Below, piece by piece: positions 17,264-24,406 of a stretch of DNA of 64,000 nucleotides (position 1 is the first letter of the stretch; each line of letters starts with the position of its first letter). Origin of the DNA: Pseudoxanthomonas beigongshangi (GTDB lineage: Bacteria > Pseudomonadota > Gammaproteobacteria > Xanthomonadales > Xanthomonadaceae); the NCBI RefSeq assembly GCF_016820515.1, contig NZ_JADHDV010000008.1:1-64000 (forward strand). Reading direction: 5' to 3'. The notes below the pieces were generated by a model, which had not been told where the DNA came from, ran no database searches, and saw only the letters and a program-made list of their open reading frames with translations. The position numbers and the translations under genes are program-made.

Positions 17264-18253
17264 ATGACCGCTTCGCCCCCCGCTTCACGGCCGCAGGCCG
17301 GGACCAAAGCCACCGTCCGCCTGGTCAGGGTCCCGGAAGACCGGGGCGGACAGCGACTGGACAACTTCCTGCTGGGCCAGCTGAAGGGCGCGCCACGCAG
17401 CCTGGTCTACAAGCTGGTCCGGAGCGGCCAGGTCCGGGTCAACGGTGGTCGCGCCAAGGCCGAGCGCAAGCTGGAGGCGGGCGACGAGGTCCGGATTCCC
17501 CCCGTCAATCTCACTGAAGCTGGAGACAAGGCGCCGCCTCCGACCGGCTTCCTGCAACGGATGGAGGCGGCAATCGTGTTCGAGGACGCCCGCCTGCTGG
17601 TCATCAACAAGCCCTCCGGGGTGGCCAGTCACGGTGGCAGCGGCATCAGCCACGGCGCCATCGAGACCATGCGCGCGCTGCGCCCGGGACAGACGCTGGA
17701 ACTGGTGCACCGCCTGGATCGCGACACGTCCGGCCTGCTGATCATGGCCAAGAAGCGTTCCGCGCTGTCCGAACTGCAGGCGCTGATGCGCGAGAACGAC
17801 AGCGACGAGGGGCGCGGCATCGAGAAGCGCTACCTGACCCTGCTGGTGGGGCGGATGCCGGACGGGGTGATGAGCGTGGATGCGCCATTGCATGTCGGCC
17901 TGCGCCAGGGCGGAGAGCGGCATGTGCAGGTCAATCCCGCCGGCAAGGCGTCACTGAGCCATTTCCGGGTACTGGAGCGGCGCGCTGGTCATTCGTATTG
18001 CGAAGTCGTCATCGAGACCGGCCGCACGCACCAGATCCGCGTGCATGCGCAGCACCTCGGGCATCCGGTGGCCGGGGATGACAAGTACGGGGATCCGGCG
18101 GTCAACAAACGCCTGCGCGACCAGGCCGGCCTGAAGCGGCTGTTCCTGCATGCCGCCTCGCTGGAATTCGCGCTTGACGGCGGCAAGACGCCCTACCTGC
18201 TCAATGCGCCGCTGGCGCCGGAATTGGCGGAAGTGCTGAACCGGCTGGGTTGA
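17264..18253 (+). CDS. rluC: 23S rRNA pseudouridine synthase RluC
   Basis: A 329-residue RluA-family pseudouridine synthase that isomerises uridines in 23S rRNA (955, 2504 and 2580 in E. coli). It has an N-terminal S4 RNA-binding domain (GQRLDNFLLGQLKGAPRSLVYKLVRSGQVRVNGG). The catalytic domain has the signature HRLDRDTSGLLIMAK with the catalytic aspartate, then GRTHQIRVHAQHLGHPVAGDDKYG. I chose the ATG at 17264 (MTASPPASRP). A much longer in-frame opening upstream is not protein-like and would cover the whole rne leader. The position divergent from rne supports RluC over RluD or RluA. Confidence 0.93.
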   Translation: MTASPPASRPQAGTKATVRLVRVPEDRGGQRLDNFLLGQLKGAPRSLVYKLVRSGQVRVNGGRAKAERKLEAGDEVRIPPVNLTEAGDKAPPPTGFLQRMEAAIVFEDARLLVINKPSGVASHGGSGISHGAIETMRALRPGQTLELVHRLDRDTSGLLIMAKKRSALSELQALMRENDSDEGRGIEKRYLTLLVGRMPDGVMSVDAPLHVGLRQGGERHVQVNPAGKASLSHFRVLERRAGHSYCEVVIETGRTHQIRVHAQHLGHPVAGDDKYGDPAVNKRLRDQAGLKRLFLHAASLEFALDGGKTPYLLNAPLAPELAEVLNRLG

Positions 18254-18270
18254 GCCGGCAAAAACCGCTT

Positions 18271-18729
18271 TCAGAGCTGCGGCGCCAGGCGCTGTTCCGC
18301 AATGACGCGCAGTTGCGGCTGCTCGGTTCGCACGGTGACATGTCCGGGTAATCCATCCGGGAAACTCAGCACCAGATCCGCCTGCGAATAGGCGAGACAG
18401 CAGCGTGGCTCGAATGGCGTCGCCGCATTGGAAACCAGCGGAATCATGATCTGCAGATCTTCATCGGCGCGCCAGGCGCGGATACCCGCCGCATTGACGC
18501 TTTCCTGTTCGTCATGGCGAACGGTCAAGCTTACTCGCAGGGTTCGTTCGTCGACGACGGACACCAGCATGTCGGCGGCACGGCCGTCACCCGGAATCGA
18601 TTCCGCCTCGGCGATATGCGCATCGACGCGGACGGGCAGGTAGCGCAACTCGGCGGGCTGCGGCGGAGGCGGTGGCAGATTGGCGGGCTGGACTTGCGCC
18701 AAGGACCACGCCAGCAACAGGTTCAGCAA
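18271..18729 (-). CDS. Hypothetical exported protein
   Basis: A 152-residue protein with a short hydrophobic N-terminus (MLNLLLAWSLAQVQPANL), probably a signal peptide, followed by a proline run and a strand-rich domain with a CC pair (EPRCCLAYSQADLVL). I recognise no family. It starts seven bases after the stop of the TonB-domain lipoprotein gene and is therefore the last gene of a phhB-lipoprotein-hypothetical run. Its envelope location fits that neighbour. Confidence 0.65.
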   Translation of the reverse strand: MLNLLLAWSLAQVQPANLPPPPPQPAELRYLPVRVDAHIAEAESIPGDGRAADMLVSVVDERTLRVSLTVRHDEQESVNAAGIRAWRADEDLQIMIPLVSNAATPFEPRCCLAYSQADLVLSFPDGLPGHVTVRTEQPQLRVIAEQRLAPQL

Positions 18730-18736
18730 CGCAGGT

Positions 18737-19150
18737 TCATCCCTGGCGTTGCGAATCCAGCGCGAAGCACTGGTTCGGCCGTTCGGCGGGCGGGGTGAAG
18801 GTCACCGGCACCTGGATGGTCTGGCTGATCGCCTGGCCGTTGCGGGTGGCGGCCTTGAACTGCCATCCGTGCACGGCCTTCTGCGCCGCTTCGTCCAGCG
18901 CCGGTTGGCCGCTGCTCTTGAACACGCCGACTTCGGTCGGAACGCCTTCGATGCCGACGACGACCTTCAGCGTGGACACGCCGCCGATGCCGGCGCAGGC
19001 CAGTTCAATCGGATACTCGGGCGGGGGCGTGTCGACCGCCGCCAGTTCGGTCGGCGCCGCCACCGGCGCGGCCGGGGTGCCAGAACCGCCGCAGGCGGAC
19101 AGCGTTGCCGCCAGCACGGTGGAAGTCGCCCACAGGGGAAGAATTCTCAT
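18737..19150 (-). CDS. Lipoprotein with a TonB C-terminal domain
   Basis: A 137-residue protein with a lipoprotein signal (TLSAC, lipidated C20) and a low-complexity linker. The rest is a TonB C-terminal (TonB_C) domain: PPPEYPIELACAGIGG, STLKVVVGIEGVPTEVGVFKSSGQPALDEAAQKAVHGWQFKAAT and VPVTFTPP. Normal TonB has an N-terminal transmembrane helix that contacts ExbBD and a long Pro/Lys spacer, and both are absent here. A classical energy-transducing role is therefore unlikely. With glycine after the lipidated cysteine it should go to the outer membrane. The start overlaps the phhB stop (TGATG), so it is translationally coupled. Confidence 0.8.
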   Translation of the reverse strand: MRILPLWATSTVLAATLSACGGSGTPAAPVAAPTELAAVDTPPPEYPIELACAGIGGVSTLKVVVGIEGVPTEVGVFKSSGQPALDEAAQKAVHGWQFKAATRNGQAISQTIQVPVTFTPPAERPNQCFALDSQRQG

Positions 19151-19500
19151 CAGGGAGCTCCGGTGACCAACGCCTCGGCCTTGGCCGCGCAGATGAAGTC
19201 GTTTTCGCTGAGTCCGCCGACATCGTGGGTCGAATAGCGGACCACGGCGCGGTTGTAATGTACGCCCAAATCCGGGTGATGGTCCTCGCGGTGGGCGATG
19301 TAGGCCAGCGCATTCACGAACGCCATGGTCTCGTGGTAGTTGGCGAACGTGAAGGTCTTGCACAGCGCATGGCCGTCCTCGGCCAGTTCCCAGCCGGGCA
19401 GTTCCGGCATCAGTTCGGCGATGCGGGCCTGGCCCAGCTTGTGCTCGCCGCCACGCAGGGGCACGCAATGGGCCTGGGCGAGGGGGATCAGGTCGGTCAT
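19150..19500 (-). CDS. phhB: 4a-hydroxytetrahydrobiopterin dehydratase (PCD/DCoH)
   Basis: A 116-residue pterin-4a-carbinolamine dehydratase, which dehydrates 4a-hydroxytetrahydropterin during cofactor recycling for aromatic amino-acid hydroxylases. The family signature [16 protein letters not shown] is present with the catalytic histidines, as are [10 protein letters not shown] and the [22 protein letters not shown] helix. No phenylalanine hydroxylase gene is adjacent. The ATG at 19500 is preferred to the upstream in-frame opening. It overlaps the following TonB-domain lipoprotein gene by one base. Confidence 0.92.
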   Translation of the reverse strand: MTDLIPLAQAHCVPLRGGEHKLGQARIAELMPELPGWELAEDGHALCKTFTFANYHETMAFVNALAYIAHREDHHPDLGVHYNRAVVRYSTHDVGGLSENDFICAAKAEALVTGAP

Positions 19501-19579
19501 GAGTCCTCCGGGAAAGCCGGTCCGCTGAACGCCGGCACACGTTACGATGGTCCGGACGGGCAAGCCCCGGCCGGAACGC

Positions 19580-19585
19580 TAGAAT
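19580..19585 (+). promoter_or_regulatory. Candidate -10 element of nfuA
   Basis: TAGAAT ends seven bases before the nfuA ATG at 19593. If used, transcription would begin at or next to the start codon, giving a leaderless or nearly leaderless mRNA. No Shine-Dalgarno is visible between the hexamer and the ATG, which is consistent. Confidence 0.4.
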
Positions 19586-19592
19586 ACCCCGC

Positions 19593-20189
19593 ATGATCCA
19601 GATTTCCGACAGCGCACAGGCCCATTTCCGCAAACTGATCGAGCGCGAGTCGCTGCCCGGTCTCGGCGTGCGGCTCAGCGCGGTGCATGCAGGTACCCCG
19701 CGCGCCGATGCGCGCCTGGAGTTCGCCGAACCGCGCGATCTGGCCGGCGACGAATGGGCGGTGGACTGCGACGGGTTCACCTTGTACGTGCAGGCCGACA
19801 GCGTGGCCTGGCTGGATGGTGCCGAGATCGACTACGTCTACCAGGGCGCCAGCACCCAGCTGACCATCAAGGCGCCCAAGATCAAGGGCGAGGTACCCGC
19901 CGAGTCCGCATCCCTGGTCGAGCGCGTGCGCTGGGTGGTGGAAAACGAGATCAATCCGCAACTGGCCCAGCACAAAGGCAAGGTGGCGGTGGAGCAGGTG
20001 ACCGGCGACGGTGTCGTGTACCTGCGCTTCGGCGGCGGTTGCCACGGTTGCGGCATGGCCGACGTGACCCTGAAACAGGGTATCGAGAAGACCCTGGTCG
20101 CGCGCGTTCCCGGCGTGACGGCGGTGCGCGATGCCACCGATCACGATACCGGCGCGGCTCCCTACATTCCCCGCGGCAACGCGGCCTGA
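19593..20189 (+). CDS. nfuA: Fe/S biogenesis protein NfuA
   Basis: A 198-residue iron-sulfur cluster carrier. The N-terminal A-type-like degenerate domain ([19 protein letters not shown]) lacks the A-type cysteines. The C-terminal Nfu domain has [19 protein letters not shown] with the cluster-binding pair C150 and C153. This domain order and length match E. coli NfuA, which binds a 4Fe-4S cluster at the dimer interface and repairs or matures targets under oxidative stress or iron limitation. The gene for the repetitive membrane protein follows 15 bp downstream. Confidence 0.95.
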   Translation: MIQISDSAQAHFRKLIERESLPGLGVRLSAVHAGTPRADARLEFAEPRDLAGDEWAVDCDGFTLYVQADSVAWLDGAEIDYVYQGASTQLTIKAPKIKGEVPAESASLVERVRWVVENEINPQLAQHKGKVAVEQVTGDGVVYLRFGGGCHGCGMADVTLKQGIEKTLVARVPGVTAVRDATDHDTGAAPYIPRGNAA

Positions 20190-20204
20190 CATAGCCCCGC
20201 GCCG

Positions 20205-21857
20205 GTGACGCGAGCCGCCGAACTCATCATCCAGGCGCTGTTGCCGCGCAAGGCGGCTCCCATACTGGAGCGTCACACCGGCCTGCCGTATGGCTGGGGA
20301 CTCTGGCTGCGCGCGCTGCCGGAACGCCTCGGCATCATCACCCGCGAAAGGTCCGAAGCCATCGTCACGGACCTGATGATGCGCCCGCCGCCACCGCCGG
20401 GTCCGATCGCGCCTGCGCTGGGTTTCTGGGGCGGTCTGCGTTCGCTGTTCTACCAGGACTGGGATCCGCCGCCGCGCGAGGAACGTGGCATCCGCTGGCT
20501 GGCTGGTTTCACCAGCCTGCTGATGCACCTGTTGTTCGTGCTGCTGCTGGTCTGGGTCGCGGTGGTCCGCCTGCCACCATCGCCGGCGGAAGCCGGCGAC
20601 AGCAGCCGCGTGCAGGTCGAATTCGTCGGCCGCGGCACGCCCGAGGAAACCGGTGGCGGCGCGCCGCAGGCGACCTCTTCGCCGGCGCCGGCCGCTTCCG
20701 GTGGCGAGGCCGCGAGCCAGGATGCCAGCACCGTGGCCACGCCCCGGCGGATGCCCGAATTCGTGCCGCCGTCGCCGACGCTGGCCACCGAAACACCGCA
20801 GGTGCGCGAACGCGAAATCGCCGAGCCGGCACCGCAGGCACCGCAGCCGGTGCAGGTCACCGAAGTGCCGGCGCCGACCACCGAATACGTATTGCCGCCG
20901 CCCAATCTGCGTCGCGATGCGGTGACCGCACCCACGATCACCCCGCGCGAACTGAGCGTGCCGCAGCGCGAGGTCACCGTGCTGGAAACCCCGGCGGTAC
21001 CGCGCGTGGACACGCAGCGCGGCATCGCCGCACCGCAAATCAACCGACCGGTGCCGCAGGTGCAGGAGCGCGAGATCGCCGCGCCGTTGCCACAGGTGCG
21101 CACGGCGCAGGTACCCACGCGGGTGGCGCCGGTACGCGATCTGCAACAGCCGGCCCCGGGCGTGCGCGAACGCGAGATTCCGGCGCCGCGCCCGGCCACG
21201 ACGCAGGGCAATGCCAGTGCCGCGAGCACGCCGGCCCCGGCCACCGCCCGCGATACCGGCACAGGTCCGCAGGCGGCCACGCCTTCGGCGTCGAAAGGCC
21301 TGCAGCCCGGGGCGACGCGATCGGGACCGGCGCAGGCCGATCGCAGCGGCGGCTGGGCCACACCGCAGCGCGGCGACGACTGGGGAGCTTCGCGGCGCAA
21401 CGTCGCTGGCGACAGCGGCGCCAATGCCGGGCAGAAGCCGGGCCTGTTCAACGCCGATGGCAGCGTGCGGGTGCCGACCGGCGCCGGTGCCGGCGAGGGT
21501 CCGGCGACCGCCAGCGAACGCGGCGCGCCCGGCGGCGGCAATGACCAGTGGACGCGCGAGAAGATCGACAGTTCCGGCACCTGGCTCCAACGTCCGCCCT
21601 ACGACTACGAACCGACCAGCTTCGACAAGTACTGGGTGCCGAACGAGTCGCTGTTGGCCGAATGGGTCCGGCGCAACATCCGCGAAGCGGTGATCCCGAT
21701 TCCCGGAACCCGCAAGAAAATCCGCTGCGTGGTGTCCGTGCTGCAACTGGGCGGCGGCTGCGGCCTGTTCGACCCCAATCTCAACGAACAACCGGCTTCG
21801 GCGCGTCCGCCGCCGGAAATCCCGACCAAGCGCACGCCCATTCCCACCGATTCCTGA
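20205..21857 (+). CDS. Proline-rich transmembrane repetitive protein
   Basis: A 550-residue protein starting at GTG. A cytoplasmic N-terminal domain (residues 1-95, LLPRKAAPILERHTGLPYGWGLWL, with a PPPPPG run) is followed by one transmembrane helix (about 103-123, LLMHLLFVLLLVWVAVV). A long Pro/Ala/Glu-rich periplasmic region contains at least four imperfect repeats built on QVREREIAEP / VQEREIAAPLPQ / VREREIPAPRP. A conserved C-terminal domain (about 440-530) has a RPPYDYEPTSFDKYWVPNESLL block and two cysteines. Similar proteins in Xanthomonadaceae are called 'transmembrane repetitive protein' and have no known function. The layout resembles TonB/TolA (anchor, periplasm-spanning stalk, end domain). 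It shares a promoter region with nfuA. Confidence 0.75.
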   Translation: MTRAAELIIQALLPRKAAPILERHTGLPYGWGLWLRALPERLGIITRERSEAIVTDLMMRPPPPPGPIAPALGFWGGLRSLFYQDWDPPPREERGIRWLAGFTSLLMHLLFVLLLVWVAVVRLPPSPAEAGDSSRVQVEFVGRGTPEETGGGAPQATSSPAPAASGGEAASQDASTVATPRRMPEFVPPSPTLATETPQVREREIAEPAPQAPQPVQVTEVPAPTTEYVLPPPNLRRDAVTAPTITPRELSVPQREVTVLETPAVPRVDTQRGIAAPQINRPVPQVQEREIAAPLPQVRTAQVPTRVAPVRDLQQPAPGVREREIPAPRPATTQGNASAASTPAPATARDTGTGPQAATPSASKGLQPGATRSGPAQADRSGGWATPQRGDDWGASRRNVAGDSGANAGQKPGLFNADGSVRVPTGAGAGEGPATASERGAPGGGNDQWTREKIDSSGTWLQRPPYDYEPTSFDKYWVPNESLLAEWVRRNIREAVIPIPGTRKKIRCVVSVLQLGGGCGLFDPNLNEQPASARPPPEIPTKRTPIPTDS

Positions 21858-22051
21858 CGCCGGACGCCACGGGTGTGGCCGTTCGGTGGCGCGATACAAG
21901 ACTTGGGGGAAAACAGCTGGCGTTTTCCGGCAAACCGTCCAGCAATGGCATCACGATGATGCAAGGCCCGCATGGCATGCGGCATACGGCTCGAATCCAG
22001 GGCCGATGAGGGTGGCCCCGGCCATTGCGGATGTCATCGGCACAAAAAGAA

Positions 22052-22071
22052 ACGGAGCCTTGCGGCTCCGT
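22052..22071 (-). terminator. Rho-independent terminator of the cytochrome genes
   Basis: ACGGAGCC and GGCTCCGT form an 8-bp stem around TTGC. On the minus strand it is followed by TTTCTTTTTG. It lies 30 bases past the stop of the cytochrome gene at 22102. The stretch 21858-22050 before it holds nothing else I can support. Confidence 0.85.
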
Positions 22072-22101
22072 CTCCGACGAGGATGTCTGCCTGTCGCGGT
22101 T

Positions 22102-22557
22102 TCAGTGCACGCCGTGCAGGTCGCGCAGCTTGGACTCGCGCGAGCCGAAGTAGGCGGCCAGATCCGAGATGTCCTGGTCGCTCAGGCCGGCGGCCTGCGG
22201 CGACATCAGCGCGTGCTGGCGATCGCCGGCGCGGTAGGCCTGGAGCGCATGCGCGATGTAGTCGGCGTACTGGCCACCCAGCTTCGGGTAGGTGCCGTCG
22301 ATCGGGGCATTGCCGTCGGCGCCGTGACAGTCGATGCAGCTCTGGCCGGTGGCCTTGCCCTTGGCGTTGGCCAATTGCTCGCCTGCGGCGATGCGGCCGT
22401 CCGGCAGGCCGGCGGAGGAACTGGAACCGTGCTCGCCACTGGCGTGGCCGGGATCGGCGGCGGCGGTCTCGTTGGTTTCCACCTTGGAGCATGCCGCCAG
22501 GGCGAGGGCGGCGAGCAGGGCGATGGCTAGACGCTGGGCGTGCTTGGCGTTGGGCAT
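22102..22557 (-). CDS. Monohaem c-type cytochrome lipoprotein
   Basis: A 151-residue class I cytochrome c with a lipoprotein signal (LALAAC, C23), a Ser/Gly/His-rich linker and a haem-binding SCIDCHG motif (C74, C77, H78). PKLGGQYADYIAHALQAYRAGDR and a distal methionine in HALMSP follow. The pattern is that of half a cytochrome c4 or a cytochrome c5-type domain. Attached to a membrane by its lipid, it would pass electrons between the bc1 complex and a terminal oxidase. It follows the second cytochrome gene by six bases, so the two are co-transcribed. Confidence 0.88.
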   Translation of the reverse strand: MPNAKHAQRLAIALLAALALAACSKVETNETAAADPGHASGEHGSSSSAGLPDGRIAAGEQLANAKGKATGQSCIDCHGADGNAPIDGTYPKLGGQYADYIAHALQAYRAGDRQHALMSPQAAGLSDQDISDLAAYFGSRESKLRDLHGVH

Positions 22558-22563
22558 GGCGGA

Positions 22564-22977
22564 TTACTTGACGGTGGAAAGGAAGGCGGCGATGTCGGCG
22601 ATGTCCTGATCCGAGAAGCTTTCGGACTGCGCCTGCATGGTCGGGTGCTTGCGGGCCCCCTTCTTGTATTCGGTCAGCGCATTGACCAGATATTCCGCCG
22701 ACTGGCCGCCGATGCGCGGCACGTGGTAGTTCGGGTAGGCATTCTTGTAGCCGGTGATGCCGTGGCAGCCCTGGCAGGTGTACGTCAGGGTGCGGCCCTT
22801 GTCGGCGTTGCCGGTGATCGGCGCGGCGGCGGGGGCGGCGGGAGCAGCCGCCGGAGCCGCAGCAGCGGGGGCCGGCGCGGGCGCGGCTTCGCTGGTGGGG
22901 GTCTGGGCGGTCAGGGCGGCCATCGGCAGGGCGGCGGCCAAGGCAAGGCAAGCGGCGAGCGGAAGCGGTCGCATCAT
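22564..22977 (-). CDS. Periplasmic monohaem c-type cytochrome
   Basis: A 137-residue class I cytochrome c. A signal peptide and an Ala/Pro-rich linker (about residues 25-54) precede the haem motif TCQGCHG (C68, C71, H72), then PRIGGQSAEYLVNALTEYKKG and HPTM with the likely distal methionine. It is closely similar in pattern to the lipoprotein cytochrome downstream, so the pair probably arose by duplication and differ mainly in anchoring. Two ATG codons open the gene, and the second (22974) is equally possible. Confidence 0.88.
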   Translation of the reverse strand: MMRPLPLAACLALAAALPMAALTAQTPTSEAAPAPAPAAAAPAAAPAAPAAAPITGNADKGRTLTYTCQGCHGITGYKNAYPNYHVPRIGGQSAEYLVNALTEYKKGARKHPTMQAQSESFSDQDIADIAAFLSTVK

Positions 22978-23266
22978 GTCGTTAATCCGGGACTCTCATT
23001 TGCGCGCGCCGCGTCCAACCGCAGCGCTTGGCTTCGCGAAGTATAACGTTAACGTCACGAATGCCGCCATCCGCCGGACGGTCACGCCGGTGCCGCATGG
23101 TCGATGCACCCTTGGCGACAACCGGATCCAGGTCGCTCCGCACGCATCGCCGCCGCAAAAGCGGCCATTACGGATGCTGGTCACCATGACCTTCGGCGCA
23201 TGATTCCGGTTGAATGGGTGATATACCTTCATACAACACCTAAACAACACCACCACGGTCCACCCC
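22978..23266. promoter_or_regulatory. Divergent intergenic region, cytochromes and RND operon
   Basis: 289 bp between divergent genes. It contains the perfect palindrome ACGTTAACGT at 23046-23055, next to a possible minus-strand -10 (TATACT, plus positions 23039-23044) for the cytochromes. Just before the RND operon the sequence becomes AC-rich and G-poor (about 23220-23265). No regulator gene is adjacent, and no firm promoter for the RND operon could be assigned. Confidence 0.35.
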
Positions 23267-24406
23267 ATGTCCCGAGCCCACCCCCAATCCGGCCGCTCCC
23301 ACCTGCGCCTGGCCCTGCTGCCCGTCCTGTGCGGCATGCTGGTCCTGTCCGCCTGCAAGGGCGGCGGCCCCGCGCCCGAAGCCCAGGCCAAGAACGGGGC
23401 CGAGGCCAAGGCCGCCGACGCGGTGCCGGTGGAAGCGGTGACGGCCAGCCGCCGCGCCGTGGCCGCCAGCTACACCGGTACCACCACCCTGGAACCGCGC
23501 GCCGAGTCGCAGGTGGTCGCCAAGACCTCCGGCGTGGCGCTGGCGGTGATGGTCGAGGAAGGCCAGCAGATCAAGGCCGGGCAGGCGCTGGTGCGGCTGG
23601 ATCCGGATCGCGCGCGCCTGGCCGTGGCCCAGGCCGAGGCGCAGATGCGCAAGCTGGAGAACAACTACCACCGCGCCCGCCAGTTGGTGGATCAGCAGAT
23701 GATCAGCGCCAACGACGTGGACCAGATCAAGTTCGATCTGGAGAACGCGCGCGCGCAGTACAACCTGGCCAAGCTGGAACTGTCCTATACGACGGTGGTG
23801 GCGCCGATTTCCGGCGTGATCGCCTCGCGCTCGATCAAGACCGGCAACTTCGTCCAGATCAACACGCCGATCTTCCGCATCGTCGACAACTCGAAGCTGG
23901 AAGCCACGCTCAACGTGCCCGAGCGCGAACTGGCGACGCTCAAGGCCGGCCTGCCGGTCCTGCTGCAGGCCGACGCGCTGCCGGGCAAGACCTTCCAGGG
24001 CGTGGTCGATCGCGTGGCCAATGTGGTGGATGCCGGCAGCGGCACCTTCCGGGTGGTCTGCGCGTTCGCCGACGCGACCCTGCAGCCGGGCATGTTCAGC
24101 CGCATCCGCATCGATTACGACCAACGCGCCGACGCACTGGTGGTGCCACGCATCGCGCTGCTGGACGATGGCGACCCGGCGGTGTTCGTGGTCCGTGACG
24201 GCAAGGCCGCGCGGGTGCCGGTGAAGCTGGGCTACGCCGATGGCGAATGGCTGGAAGTGCGCGAAGGCCTGAAGCCGGGCGATCGCGTGGTCACCGCAGG
24301 CAAGGTGGCCCTGCGCGATGGCAGCGCCGTGCAGGTGATCGGTGATCCAGTTCCGAAGGCGGTAGCGGCGAAGGATCAGGCCGTCGAGGCTGGTAGCAAG
24401 CAATGA
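23267..24406 (+). CDS. RND efflux periplasmic adaptor (membrane fusion protein)
   Basis: A 379-residue lipoprotein adaptor (LVLSAC, lipidated C30) with the layout of AcrA/MexA-type proteins. It has a split lipoyl domain (VVAKTSGVALAVMVEEGQQIKAGQALVRLDPDRA and LSYTTVVAPISGVIASRSIKTGNFV), a short alpha-hairpin with LVDQQMISANDVDQ, a beta-barrel and a membrane-proximal domain (LGYADGEWLEVREGLKPGDRVVTAG). It links the two inner-membrane permeases encoded next to an outer-membrane channel that is not in this operon. The stop overlaps the first permease start (ATGA). Confidence 0.94.
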   Translation: MSRAHPQSGRSHLRLALLPVLCGMLVLSACKGGGPAPEAQAKNGAEAKAADAVPVEAVTASRRAVAASYTGTTTLEPRAESQVVAKTSGVALAVMVEEGQQIKAGQALVRLDPDRARLAVAQAEAQMRKLENNYHRARQLVDQQMISANDVDQIKFDLENARAQYNLAKLELSYTTVVAPISGVIASRSIKTGNFVQINTPIFRIVDNSKLEATLNVPERELATLKAGLPVLLQADALPGKTFQGVVDRVANVVDAGSGTFRVVCAFADATLQPGMFSRIRIDYDQRADALVVPRIALLDDGDPAVFVVRDGKAARVPVKLGYADGEWLEVREGLKPGDRVVTAGKVALRDGSAVQVIGDPVPKAVAAKDQAVEAGSKQ

